DNA from: Oerskovia enterophila
GTDB lineage: Bacteria > Actinomycetota > Actinomycetes > Actinomycetales > Cellulomonadaceae
Direction of reading: 5' to 3'
NCBI RefSeq assembly: GCF_001692445.1
Contig: NZ_MAQA01000019.1
Location: 1-64,000 of the forward strand
Length of the DNA: 64,000 bases
The position numbers were made by a program, and so were the translations under genes. How positions within the stretch are numbered: position 1 is the first letter of the stretch; every line of letters starts with the position of its first letter. The notes under the pieces were generated by a model. That model was given only the letters and a program-made list of their open reading frames with translations. It ran no database searches and had not been told where the DNA came from. Of this stretch, positions 1-7,244 are shown in pieces.

Positions 1-2
1 GG

Positions 3-425
3 GTGCGGACCGGGGTGCGGGTCGACGGGCCGGACGCGGAGGTGCCGCCGGGTGCGCGGGCGGACGAGGGGGCTCGGGCGGCTGATGCTGCTCGGGCGGG
101 GTCCGGTGACGACCTCGGGGGAGGAGGGCGCGGCGCGGTGACCGACGGTGCTGCGGCCGACGGTACTGCGGCCGACGGTGCCGCCGCTGACGTGGTCGGA
201 GCTGCTCCGACCGTCGAGGAGGCGACCGACCGGGCCGTGGCCCGGCTCAACATCTTCACCTACGTCGGCGCCGTGCTCGGTGGAGCGATGACGGGGGTCT
301 TCGCGACGACCGACGCGCTGCGGCTGGGGTTCGGGGTGCTGGCCGTGCTGGCGCTCGCGACGGTCGTGCTTGCGGGGCGCTTCCGTGAGGCGGTGCTTCC
401 CGCTGGTCCGTCAGCGCGAGGGTGA
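3..425 (+). CDS. C-terminal part of a membrane transporter (probably MFS), cut by the window edge
   Basis: The frame is open to the left edge, so only the C-terminus is seen. The first ~75 residues are a hydrophilic stretch rich in Ala, Gly and Asp. Two hydrophobic helices follow, roughly residues 83-102 and 106-124, then a short basic tail. This looks like the last two membrane segments of an MFS-type transporter, with the hydrophilic part as a cytoplasmic loop. The loop contains three copies of a five-residue DG(A/T)AA repeat encoded by a 15-bp tandem repeat. Family assignment is a weak inference from topology; the presence of a real gene end is more secure. Confidence 0.45.
   Translation: MRTGVRVDGPDAEVPPGARADEGARAADAARAGSGDDLGGGGRGAVTDGAAADGTAADGAAADVVGAAPTVEEATDRAVARLNIFTYVGAVLGGAMTGVFATTDALRLGFGVLAVLALATVVLAGRFREAVLPAGPSARG
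144..188 (+). repeat. 15-bp tandem repeat x3 inside the transporter gene
   Basis: Three adjacent 15-bp units (144-158, 159-173, 174-188) start GACGGTGCTGCGGCC, with one or a few changes per copy. They encode the DG(A/T)AA pentapeptide repeat. The unit is a multiple of three, so copy-number change would keep the frame. Confidence 0.75.
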
Positions 426-472
426 TGGTGCGCTGATCCGGGCGGGGCTGGCGGGGCACGGGCCACGGACTA

Positions 473-518
473 GTTGTCAGAACTGGGCCGGTGGATGGCC
501 CGGTGTACTTCTGACAAC
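473..518. terminator. Hairpin with GTTGTCAGAA/TTCTGACAAC arms, copy 1
   Basis: The outer arms 473-482 and 509-518 are a perfect 10-bp inverted repeat. The inner CTGGGCC...GGCCCGG extends the stem around a short loop. It lies 48 bp after the transporter stop. It belongs to a family seen four times in this window (also 576-621, 37022-37063, 40956-40995). A Rho-independent-like terminator role is inferred; there is no T tract, as is usual in high-GC actinobacteria. Confidence 0.65.
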
Positions 519-575
519 TTGGCGTCGCGGGGGTCGCGGGGGTCACGGGCTGCGCGCGGCGGGTGCCGCGGAGGA

Positions 576-621
576 GTTGTCAGAACTGGGCCGGTGGATG
601 GCCCGGTGTGGTTCTGACGAC
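576..621. terminator. Hairpin with GTTGTCAGAA arm, copy 2
   Basis: A near-exact second copy of the 46-bp hairpin at 473-518, 103 bp further on. The first 33 bases are identical and the right arm is slightly decayed (TTCTGACGAC). Two copies in one 244-bp gap suggest a local duplication. The gap 426-696 holds no other feature I can support. Confidence 0.6.
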
Positions 622-696
622 GTGGCGCCGGGGTCGTGACGAGCGTCTCGCGTCCCCGTTTTCGCCCGTGTGGGTGGCGTGGGGTTTGATGGCCGG

Positions 697-1500
697 GTGC
701 TGACGATCGCTACTGCCAACGTGAACGGGATCCGTGCCGCCTACCGTCGAGGGATGGACGCCTGGGTCGCCTCGCGGACCCCGGACGTCATGCTCCTCCA
801 GGAGGTTCGCGCGCCTGACGAGATCCTGAACGAGCTCCTGGGCGAGGGCTGGCACATCGCCCACCAGGCGTGCGACATCAAGGGCCGGGCCGGTGTCGCG
901 GTCGCGTCACGGCTGCCCGTGACGGCCGTACGGATCGGCCTGGGCAAGGGCGAGCCGGAGCCGCCTGTGGACACGGGCCGCTGGGTCGAGGCGGACCTCG
1001 AGCTGCCCTCCGGCGAGAAGCTCACGGTCGTCTCGACCTACATCCACTCCGGTACGGCCGGCACGCCCAAGATGGACGAGAAGTACGCCTACCTGGAGAA
1101 GGTCACCGAGCGCCTGCGGGAGCTCTCGGCCGCGGGGGGCCTCGTCGTCGTGGCAGGTGACCTGAACATCGCGCACAAGAACGTCGACATCAAGAACTGG
1201 AAGGGCAACCAGAAGTCCGCGGGCTTCCTGCCCGAGGAGCGGGCCTACCTCGACACCTGGTTCGACGACCTGGGGTTCGTGGACCTCGGGCGGCGTCACG
1301 GTGGCGAGGGGCCCGGCCCGTTCACCTGGTGGTCCTGGCGCGGTCAAGCCTTCGTCAACGACTCGGGCTGGCGCATCGACTATCAGCTCGCGTCCCCGGT
1401 CCTGGCCGAGCACGCGGTCAAGGTCGAGGTCGACCGCGCCGACGACTACGAGAGCCGCTGGAGCGACCACGCCGCGCTGGTCGCGACGTACGACCTCTGA
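697..1500 (+). CDS. xthA: Exodeoxyribonuclease III (Xth family)
   Basis: An AP endonuclease/3'-5' exonuclease of the EEP superfamily acting in base-excision repair in the cytoplasm. Seen motifs are ANVNGIR near residue 7, LLQE with the metal-binding Glu ~36, GDLNIAH with Asp ~155 and Asn ~157, and a C-terminal WSDHA (Asp ~257, His ~258). The length of 267 residues matches the family. I chose GTG 697 because the protein then starts directly with the conserved first strand, and a weak -10 (TTTGAT, 685-690) sits six bases upstream, as in other leaderless genes here. GTG 670 would add nine residues. It converges with the MFS gene 21 bp downstream. Confidence 0.93.
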   Translation: MLTIATANVNGIRAAYRRGMDAWVASRTPDVMLLQEVRAPDEILNELLGEGWHIAHQACDIKGRAGVAVASRLPVTAVRIGLGKGEPEPPVDTGRWVEADLELPSGEKLTVVSTYIHSGTAGTPKMDEKYAYLEKVTERLRELSAAGGLVVVAGDLNIAHKNVDIKNWKGNQKSAGFLPEERAYLDTWFDDLGFVDLGRRHGGEGPGPFTWWSWRGQAFVNDSGWRIDYQLASPVLAEHAVKVEVDRADDYESRWSDHAALVATYDL

Positions 1501-1521
1501 CCCGTCCCGTCCCGTCCGGGG

Positions 1522-2816
1522 TCAGTCGTGGGCCGGGATCGGCAGCTCGGTCATGCGTGACAGCGGCGACAGGAGGACCGGCAGCGCGCCCAGCGTCATG
1601 ACGACGGCCCCGATCCAGAGCGCTGGAGCCACGCCCCACACGGTCCCGATCCACCCGCCGAGCAGCCCGCCGATCGGGATGGGGCCCCACACGATGAAAC
1701 GGGCCGAGGCGTTCATGCGGCCCAGCAGCGCGGGCGGGCACAGGCGCTGACGGAAGCTCACCTGCGCGACGTTGTAGACGACGACCGCCAGGTTGAACAC
1801 GAAGCCTCCGACCACGAGCACGACTGGGACCAGCGTGGACCCTGCGCCCGTGACCGCCACGACGGCCGCGGCGGGCGTGATGGCGTAGGACAGGCCGGTG
1901 AACACCGCCGAGACCGGGATGATCCGGGCGGGGCCGACCCAGCGGGACGCGCGGTCGGCCAGGACCGCGCCGAGGAGCCCGCCGGCGGCGCTCGCCGAGA
2001 GCACGACGCCGTACGTCGCAGTCCCGACGTCGAGCGTGCGCAGGGCGAAGATGACCACGACCGCGTTGCCGATCGCCCCACCCAGGTTGCTGAGCGACGT
2101 GCAGGCGAGGATCCGCCGGAGCAACGGTTCGCTCGCGACGAAGCGCAGCCCCTCGGCGATCTCGGTGCGCAGCGGACGCCGGTTCTCCGGGCTGGGCAGG
2201 TCCTCACGGTGGCTGATCCGCGCCATCGCGAGCGCGCTCGCGAGGTAGGTGCCGACGGTCGCGACCATCACGAGGGGAGCGGACAGCACGCGCAGCGCGA
2301 CCCCGCCGATCGCGGGGCCGGCGATCATCGCGACGGACTGGGTCGCCTGGAGCTTGGAGTTGCCCTCGACGACGTGGTCGAGCCCGACGAGGCCGGGCAC
2401 GTAGCTCTGGTGCGCGACGTCGAAGAAGAGGCTGAAGGTGCTGATGACCACGGCGGCACCGATGAGCAGCGCCATGCTCGCGTTCCCCGTGAGGGCCGCG
2501 ACGACCACGACCGAGAGGATCGCCGCGCGGGCGAGGTCGGCCGCGACGAGCACGCGGCGCTTGCGCATGCGGTCGACCCACGCCCCGGCCGGCAGGCTGA
2601 GGAGCAGGAACGCCGCGGTCTCCGCCGCGTTGAGGGCCCCATCTGCCACTCGGTCGCGTGCAGGTGGGACACGGCGAAGATCGGGAGGACAAAGCCCGTG
2701 AGCTGCGCGCCGAGCTGCCCCAGCGCGTCTCCGCCCCACAGGTAGCGGAAGTCGCGGTGGTGGATCAGGCTGCGCGGGGACGCGGCTGTGCGCACCTGCG
2801 GTTCGTCGGACGTCAT
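1522..2816 (-). pseudogene. MFS exporter with a one-base frameshift (or sequencing error)
   Basis: The two halves of one major facilitator protein lie in different frames. Residues 1-60 start at ATG 2816 and include RDFRYLWGGDALGQLG and VSHLHATEWQMG. The rest of the protein, from LNAAETAAFLLLSLPAGAWVD onwards, is in another frame to 1522. The break falls in a run of four C at 2637-2640; a fifth C would restore MG-ALNAAETAAF with nothing missing. The joined product would be ~430 residues, typical of MFS_3-type drug or siderophore exporters, with the DRMRKRR loop after TM2. It is divergent from an ArsR-type regulator, which probably controls it. As read, the protein would be truncated. Confidence 0.85.
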
Positions 2817-2836
2817 GCGGAACAGCGTGCTGCAAG

Positions 2837-2856
2837 TGATTGAGAAATGTCAATCA
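2837..2856. promoter_or_regulatory. Palindromic operator between the MFS exporter and the ArsR regulator
   Basis: TGATTGA (2837-2843), six bases, TCAATCA (2850-2856): a perfect 7-bp inverted repeat in the 54-bp divergent gap, just upstream of the regulator's -10. It is AT-rich against a very GC-rich background. This is the expected kind of site for an ArsR-type winged-helix repressor; assignment to that neighbour is inference. Confidence 0.7.
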
Positions 2857-2858
2857 GT

Positions 2859-2870
2859 TAGCCTGTGGGG
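2859..2870 (+). promoter_or_regulatory. Leaderless -10 element for the ArsR regulator
   Basis: TAGCCT at 2859-2864 is followed by exactly six bases and then GTG 2871. This is the same geometry as at least nine other genes in the window, so transcription probably starts at the start codon. Confidence 0.55.
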
Positions 2871-3485
2871 GTGACCCCGGACCGTACGAACCCCTCCGCA
2901 GAGCAGGAACCCGCGACCGGACCCGTCGCCGCCACCACGGGCCGCGGTGCCCACGCGCCGACGGCCGACCTGCCCACGACGGGCGACTCGGTCGCCGAGC
3001 GAGACGCCGACGCGCGCGCTCTGGCGTCGACCCTGCGGGTGCGGATCCTGCGCATCTGCCTCGACGAGCCGCGGACCAACAAGGAGATCGCCCAGCTCCT
3101 CGGCAAGAATCCGGCAACGACGCTCCACCACGTCCGGACGCTCGTGGCGCGGGGGTTCCTGGCCGCGCAACCTGCGCGCACCGGAGCGCGCGGGGCGCGA
3201 GAGGTGCCGTACCTCGCGACAGGCAGGTCGTGGACCGCCGACCTGGGACCCGGCGGGCAGCAGGTGCTGCTCGATGCCTTCCTCGAGGAGCTGTCGGCGG
3301 CCGACCCGGCGAGCGTCGACATGGGGCGACTCGGGCTGCGGCTCGATGCCGAAGGCCGGGAGGAGCTCTCGCGACGTCTCAACGAGGTGCTCGAGGACTT
3401 CCGGCAGCGCGAGCCGGCGGCTGACGGCGAGCCGTGGTCGGTGTTCGTCGCCATCCACCACGACACGAGCCGCGACCCGCGCTGA
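2871..3485 (+). CDS. ArsR-type winged-helix transcriptional regulator
   Basis: A 204-residue DNA-binding regulator. After ~45 low-complexity N-terminal residues comes a winged helix: ALASTLRVRILRICLDEPRTNKEIAQLLG, then TTLHHVRTLVARGFL as the recognition helix and wing. The C-terminal half probably forms the dimer and effector part; no Cys metal site of the classical ArsR kind is visible. I chose GTG 2871 over the in-frame GTG 2865 because of the leaderless -10 spacing. It is divergent from the MFS exporter, with a palindrome between them, so local control of that exporter is the likely job. Confidence 0.82.
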   Translation: MTPDRTNPSAEQEPATGPVAATTGRGAHAPTADLPTTGDSVAERDADARALASTLRVRILRICLDEPRTNKEIAQLLGKNPATTLHHVRTLVARGFLAAQPARTGARGAREVPYLATGRSWTADLGPGGQQVLLDAFLEELSAADPASVDMGRLGLRLDAEGREELSRRLNEVLEDFRQREPAADGEPWSVFVAIHHDTSRDPR

Positions 3486-3488
3486 GTC

Positions 3489-3533
3489 CACGATCCTGGT
3501 TCGACTCGCCGTGCGTGTCATAGCAGGATCGTG
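3489..3533. repeat. Inverted-repeat intergenic element, copy A
   Basis: CACGATCCTG (3489-3498) and CAGGATCGTG (3524-3533) form a perfect 10-bp stem with a 25-base loop, just after the regulator stop. It shares the pattern GAT, 7 bases, CGACTCGC, 18 bases, ATCGTGCAC with the element at 7051-7101, in the same orientation. The two copies flank the secreted enzyme gene. Confidence 0.65.
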
Positions 3534-3596
3534 CACCCAGCGCGGCGGCGTCGATCGATCCACCTCTCAATCTGTCTAGTAACTTGCAACTTTTGG

Positions 3597-3625
3597 TTGA
3601 CAGCGAGCAAAAGCCTCCCTAGGGT
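3597..3625 (+). promoter_or_regulatory. Vegetative-type promoter of the secreted PA14/DUF1080 enzyme
   Basis: TTGACA (3597-3602), 17 bases, TAGGGT (3620-3625): a consensus -35 and a good actinobacterial -10 at ideal spacing. The -35 overlaps TGACAGC, the half-site seen in the twin operator before the GH92 gene, and CTTTTG/CAAAAG arms surround it, so repressor control is possible. Confidence 0.75.
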
Positions 3626-3669
3626 CCGAGAAGTCATCGCTGACCCGTCTTCAAGGAGGAAGATCTCCA

Positions 3670-6600
3670 GTGCGAATCCCCTCACGCCATCGAAGAGGCC
3701 TCTCCGGCCTGCTCGGGGCCTCTCTGCTCGTCCCCCTCGCCTTCGTCGGGACGCTTCCATCCGCTCAGGCTGCCGAGGAGATGGAGCCCGGCGTCACGCT
3801 GCGTACCTTCCAGCTCGCGCAGGACCCCGGCTCGGTGTGCACCCTCAAGTCGGGGACCACGCCCAACGTCGACAAGCTCATGCCGACGATCGACTGGAGC
3901 ACCCCGGAGCAGTTCGGTGCGTCCGACCGCTTCATCTCCCACGCCTTGGCGACGCTCACGGTGCCTGCTGACGGCGAGTACTCGTTCCGTGTGACGAACG
4001 ACGACGGCGCTCTGGTCTACATCGACGACCAGCTCGTGCTCGAGAACGACGGCCCGAACGACTCGACCTCGGTCGAAGGCGCGATCACCCTGACCGCGGG
4101 CGCTCACGACCTGCGCGTCGAGTACTACGAGGGGACGGACAAGCAGCGCCTGACGCTCGCGTGGAAGACCCCCGGAGCCACGTCGTTCGTGGTCGTCCCC
4201 ACGTCGGTGCTGAGCACCGAGGCCAACGTCGTGCGCGTGACCGCGCCGGGCAACAAGTACTGCGAGGGAGCGACGGACACCTCGGGCGACGGCCTGCGCC
4301 TGGACACCGTCAACCCGAACTACGAGCTCGTCGACCTGCGTCCTGCGGGCTTCGAGCCCAAGGTCTCGGGCCTCGCGTTCACCCCGGACGAGAAGCTGGC
4401 CGTGGTGACCACGGGTGACGTGAGCTCCGGTGGCTGGCGGCCCAACCCGACGTCGGGCGAGGTGTACCTCCTCGACGGCGTGATCGACGCGACCGGCCCC
4501 GAGGACGTCACGGTGACGAAGGTCGCCGACCAGCTCCTCAACCCCATGGGCATCGAGGTCATCGAGGACTCGATCTTCGTCTCCGAGCGGTACCAGCTCA
4601 CGCAGCTCACCGACCCGGACGGCGACGGCTTCTACGACACGCACACCAAGATCGCCGGGTGGCCCGACGGCGGCAACTTCCACGAGTTCGCGTTCGGCCT
4701 GATCCACGACGAGAACTACTTCTACGTCAACCTCTCGGTCGCGATCGACAACGGTGGCGCGACGACCACCCCGCAGCCTGCAGCCAACCGTGGCACGTCG
4801 ATCAAGATCGACCGCGCAACGGGTGAGGTCACCTACGTCGCGGGCGGCCTGCGCACCCCGAACGGGATCGGCTTCGGCCCCGAGGGTGCGATCTTCGGGA
4901 CGGACAACCAGGGCGCGTGGCTCCCTGCGAACAAGCTCGTCCACATCGAGCAGGACAAGTTCTTCAACCACTTCACGACCCCTGCCGGGAAGTTCGACGC
5001 GAACCCTGTGTCACAGCCCGCGCTGTGGCTCCCGCAGAACGAGATCGCCAACTCCCCGGGCAACCCGATCCTCGTCGAGGACGGCGAGTTCGCCGGGCAG
5101 ATGCTCCTCGGTGACGTCACCTACGGCGGACTCCAGCGCGCGTTCCTCGAGAAGGTCGACGGCGAGTTCCAGGGTGCGGTCTTCCGCCACACCGCGGGTC
5201 TCGAGGTCGGCGCCAACCGTGTCATCACGGGCCCCGACGGCGCGCTGTACGTCGGCGGCACGGGCGAGGGCGGCAACTGGGGCGAGTCCGGCAAGCTGCG
5301 TTTCGGCCTGCAGAAGCTCTCCCCGGTCAACGAGGACTCGTTCGACATGAAGGAGATGCGCGTCGTCGAGGGCGGGTTCGAGATCGAGTACACCGACCCG
5401 GTGTCCGACGCCGTCGTGGCGAAGCTGGCCGACGCCTACGCGCTCAAGCAGTGGCGCTACGTGCCGACGCAGCAGTACGGCGGACCCAAGGTCGACGAGT
5501 CGCCGCTGTTCGTCACCGACGCCACGGTGTCCGAGGACCGGACGACGGTCACGCTCAAGGTCGACGGTCTCAAGCCCGGCCACGTCGTGCACCTGCGTTC
5601 GCCGCGTCCGTTCGCGTCGGACGAGGGCGCCGAGCTCCTGAGCACCGAGGCCTGGTACACGCTCAACTCGCTGCCGGGCTACGTCGCTCCGGCAGACCGC
5701 GGCTGGTACGAGGCCGAGGAGGCGCAGCCGCTCGGCAGCTCGAGCCTCGGCTCGGACCACAGCAACTACTCCGGCTCCGGCTTCGCGGCCGGGATGCAGA
5801 ACGTCGGCTCTGGCCGCACGTTCGCCGTGACGGTTCCCGAGGCGGGCACCTACCCGCTCAACCTGCGCTACGCGAACGGCATCCACCCGTACACCGAGCT
5901 GCGCGCCAAGGACGTCTCGCTCTACGTCAACGGTCAGAAGGTCGGTCCGTGGACCCTCCCCACGACGGGCGACTGGAAGGTGTGGGACACGATCACGCGT
6001 GACGTCGACCTCGCCGCGGGACACAACACGATCACCCTCAAGTACGACCAGGGCGACCAGGGCAACGTGAACCTGGACGTGCTGTCGATCGGGCAGAACC
6101 CCGACATCTGCTCCCCGGCCGACGTCGAGGACGGCTACCGCGGGATCTTCGACGGCACCCTCGCGAGCCTGGCCGACTGGAAGCTCGCGGGCTCCGGGAC
6201 GTTCGGCCGCCAGGACGACTGCTCGATCCGCACCAACGGCGGCATGGGTCTGCTCTGGTACACGGCCCAGGAGCTCGAGGAGTACTCGCTCAAGCTCGAC
6301 TGGAAGCTCGTCAAGGACGACAACGGCGGCGTGTTCGTCGGATTCCCGAACCCGGGCAACGACCCGTGGGTCGCGGTCAACCAGGGCTACGAGATCCAGA
6401 TCGACGCGAGCGACGCGGCCGACCGCACCACGGGAGCGATCTACACGTTCCAGGGCGCTGACGCAGCGGCCGTGACCGCGGCGCTCAAGCCCGTGGGGCA
6501 GTGGAACGCGTACGACATCCGTGTCGAGGGAGACCGCATCCGGATCTACCTCAACGACGTGCTCGTCAACGACTTCACGAGCACCGACCCGGCGCGCGAC

Positions 6601-6978
6601 CTGTCGAGCGGCTTCATCGGCATCCAGAACCACGGTGCCGGTGAGACGGTCTCCTACCGGAACATCCGCGTCAAGGACCTGGGCGCCGAGCCCGAGCCCG
6701 AGCTCGCGGTGTCCGTGACCGTCCAGCCCAAGTGCGTGGCAGGCAAGGTCACGCTCAACGTGCGTGCCGTCAACGACGACACGGTGCCCGTCGACGTCGT
6801 GCTCAGCACGCCGTTCGGCAAGAAGACCATGACCGGCGTCCTGCCGGGCAAGTCGGCCCAGCAGACGTTCGCGACGCGCTCGACCTCGATCGAGGCAGGG
6901 ACCGCGACCGTGACGGCGACTTCCGGAGGCAAGGAGGTCGTGGTCGAGACGACCTACGACGCGTCGAGCTGCGGCTGA
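3670..6978 (+). CDS. Secreted multidomain enzyme: PA14, beta-propeller, CBM-like, DUF1080 and shared C-terminal module
   Basis: The 1102-residue exported protein starts at GTG 3670, nine bases after a strong AAGGAGGA site. A signal peptide ends at AQA near residue 35. In order I see a PA14 domain (~70-170, with DDGALVYIDD), a sugar-dehydrogenase-like beta-propeller (~228-550, with LRTPNGIGFGPEGAIFGTDNQG), a CBM6/35-like beta-sandwich (~679-805, starting WYEAEEAQ), a DUF1080/3-keto-disaccharide hydrolase-type jelly roll (~825-1008) and a ~91-residue C-terminal module (1012-1102) also found on the GH92 enzyme. The domains point to binding and processing of extracellular glycans; the reaction is unknown. 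It has no sorting signal. It is monocistronic between a promoter and a strong terminator. Confidence 0.85.
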   Translation: MRIPSRHRRGLSGLLGASLLVPLAFVGTLPSAQAAEEMEPGVTLRTFQLAQDPGSVCTLKSGTTPNVDKLMPTIDWSTPEQFGASDRFISHALATLTVPADGEYSFRVTNDDGALVYIDDQLVLENDGPNDSTSVEGAITLTAGAHDLRVEYYEGTDKQRLTLAWKTPGATSFVVVPTSVLSTEANVVRVTAPGNKYCEGATDTSGDGLRLDTVNPNYELVDLRPAGFEPKVSGLAFTPDEKLAVVTTGDVSSGGWRPNPTSGEVYLLDGVIDATGPEDVTVTKVADQLLNPMGIEVIEDSIFVSERYQLTQLTDPDGDGFYDTHTKIAGWPDGGNFHEFAFGLIHDENYFYVNLSVAIDNGGATTTPQPAANRGTSIKIDRATGEVTYVAGGLRTPNGIGFGPEGAIFGTDNQGAWLPANKLVHIEQDKFFNHFTTPAGKFDANPVSQPALWLPQNEIANSPGNPILVEDGEFAGQMLLGDVTYGGLQRAFLEKVDGEFQGAVFRHTAGLEVGANRVITGPDGALYVGGTGEGGNWGESGKLRFGLQKLSPVNEDSFDMKEMRVVEGGFEIEYTDPVSDAVVAKLADAYALKQWRYVPTQQYGGPKVDESPLFVTDATVSEDRTTVTLKVDGLKPGHVVHLRSPRPFASDEGAELLSTEAWYTLNSLPGYVAPADRGWYEAEEAQPLGSSSLGSDHSNYSGSGFAAGMQNVGSGRTFAVTVPEAGTYPLNLRYANGIHPYTELRAKDVSLYVNGQKVGPWTLPTTGDWKVWDTITRDVDLAAGHNTITLKYDQGDQGNVNLDVLSIGQNPDICSPADVEDGYRGIFDGTLASLADWKLAGSGTFGRQDDCSIRTNGGMGLLWYTAQELEEYSLKLDWKLVKDDNGGVFVGFPNPGNDPWVAVNQGYEIQIDASDAADRTTGAIYTFQGADAAAVTAALKPVGQWNAYDIRVEGDRIRIYLNDVLVNDFTSTDPARDLSSGFIGIQNHGAGETVSYRNIRVKDLGAEPEPELAVSVTVQPKCVAGKVTLNVRAVNDDTVPVDVVLSTPFGKKTMTGVLPGKSAQQTFATRSTSIEAGTATVTATSGGKEVVVETTYDASSCG

Positions 6979-6987
6979 CGCATGACC

Positions 6988-7018
6988 GGGCGGCGGCCGG
7001 CATGACCGGCCGCCGCCC
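6988..7018 (+). terminator. Strong hairpin terminator after the secreted enzyme
   Basis: GGGCGGCGGCCGG (6988-7000), loop CATGA, CCGGCCGCCGCCC (7006-7018): a perfect 13-bp GC stem nine bases after the stop. Confidence 0.85.
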
Positions 7019-7050
7019 CGTGGGGTCGGCAGCAAGCGGCCCCGCGCCAG

Positions 7051-7101
7051 GTGCATGATGCGGCAGCGACTCGCTCGGCGGGACGCCGCCGCATCGTGCA
7101 C
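7051..7101. repeat. Inverted-repeat intergenic element, copy B
   Basis: GTGCATGATGCGGC (7051-7064) pairs with GCCGCATCGTGCAC (7088-7101), 14 bp with one G-T wobble, around a 23-base loop. Spacing of the conserved blocks matches the element at 3489-3533 exactly, although the stem bases differ. Confidence 0.65.
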
Positions 7102-7244
7102 TCTGCGCAGCGAGACCGCGCACCACCCGGTATCACCCCCGCACGACCGCCGCACCGCAGGTTTGCCCTCGTCGTGCGGCGTCTGTCACCATCTGCCGGG
7201 GCGTCGACGACGACGCTCCGTCTGTCGTCGAGAGGTAGTCGACC

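Noticed and set aside
1497-1525. CTGACCC/GGGTCAG as a terminator between xthA and the MFS gene
   Set aside because: Only 7 bp with a 15-base loop, and it overlaps both stop codons; possible but too weak to list.
5011-7155. Minus-strand 714-codon frame opposite the secreted enzyme
   Set aside because: The forward strand has a signal peptide, promoter, ribosome site and five domains; the reverse has none.
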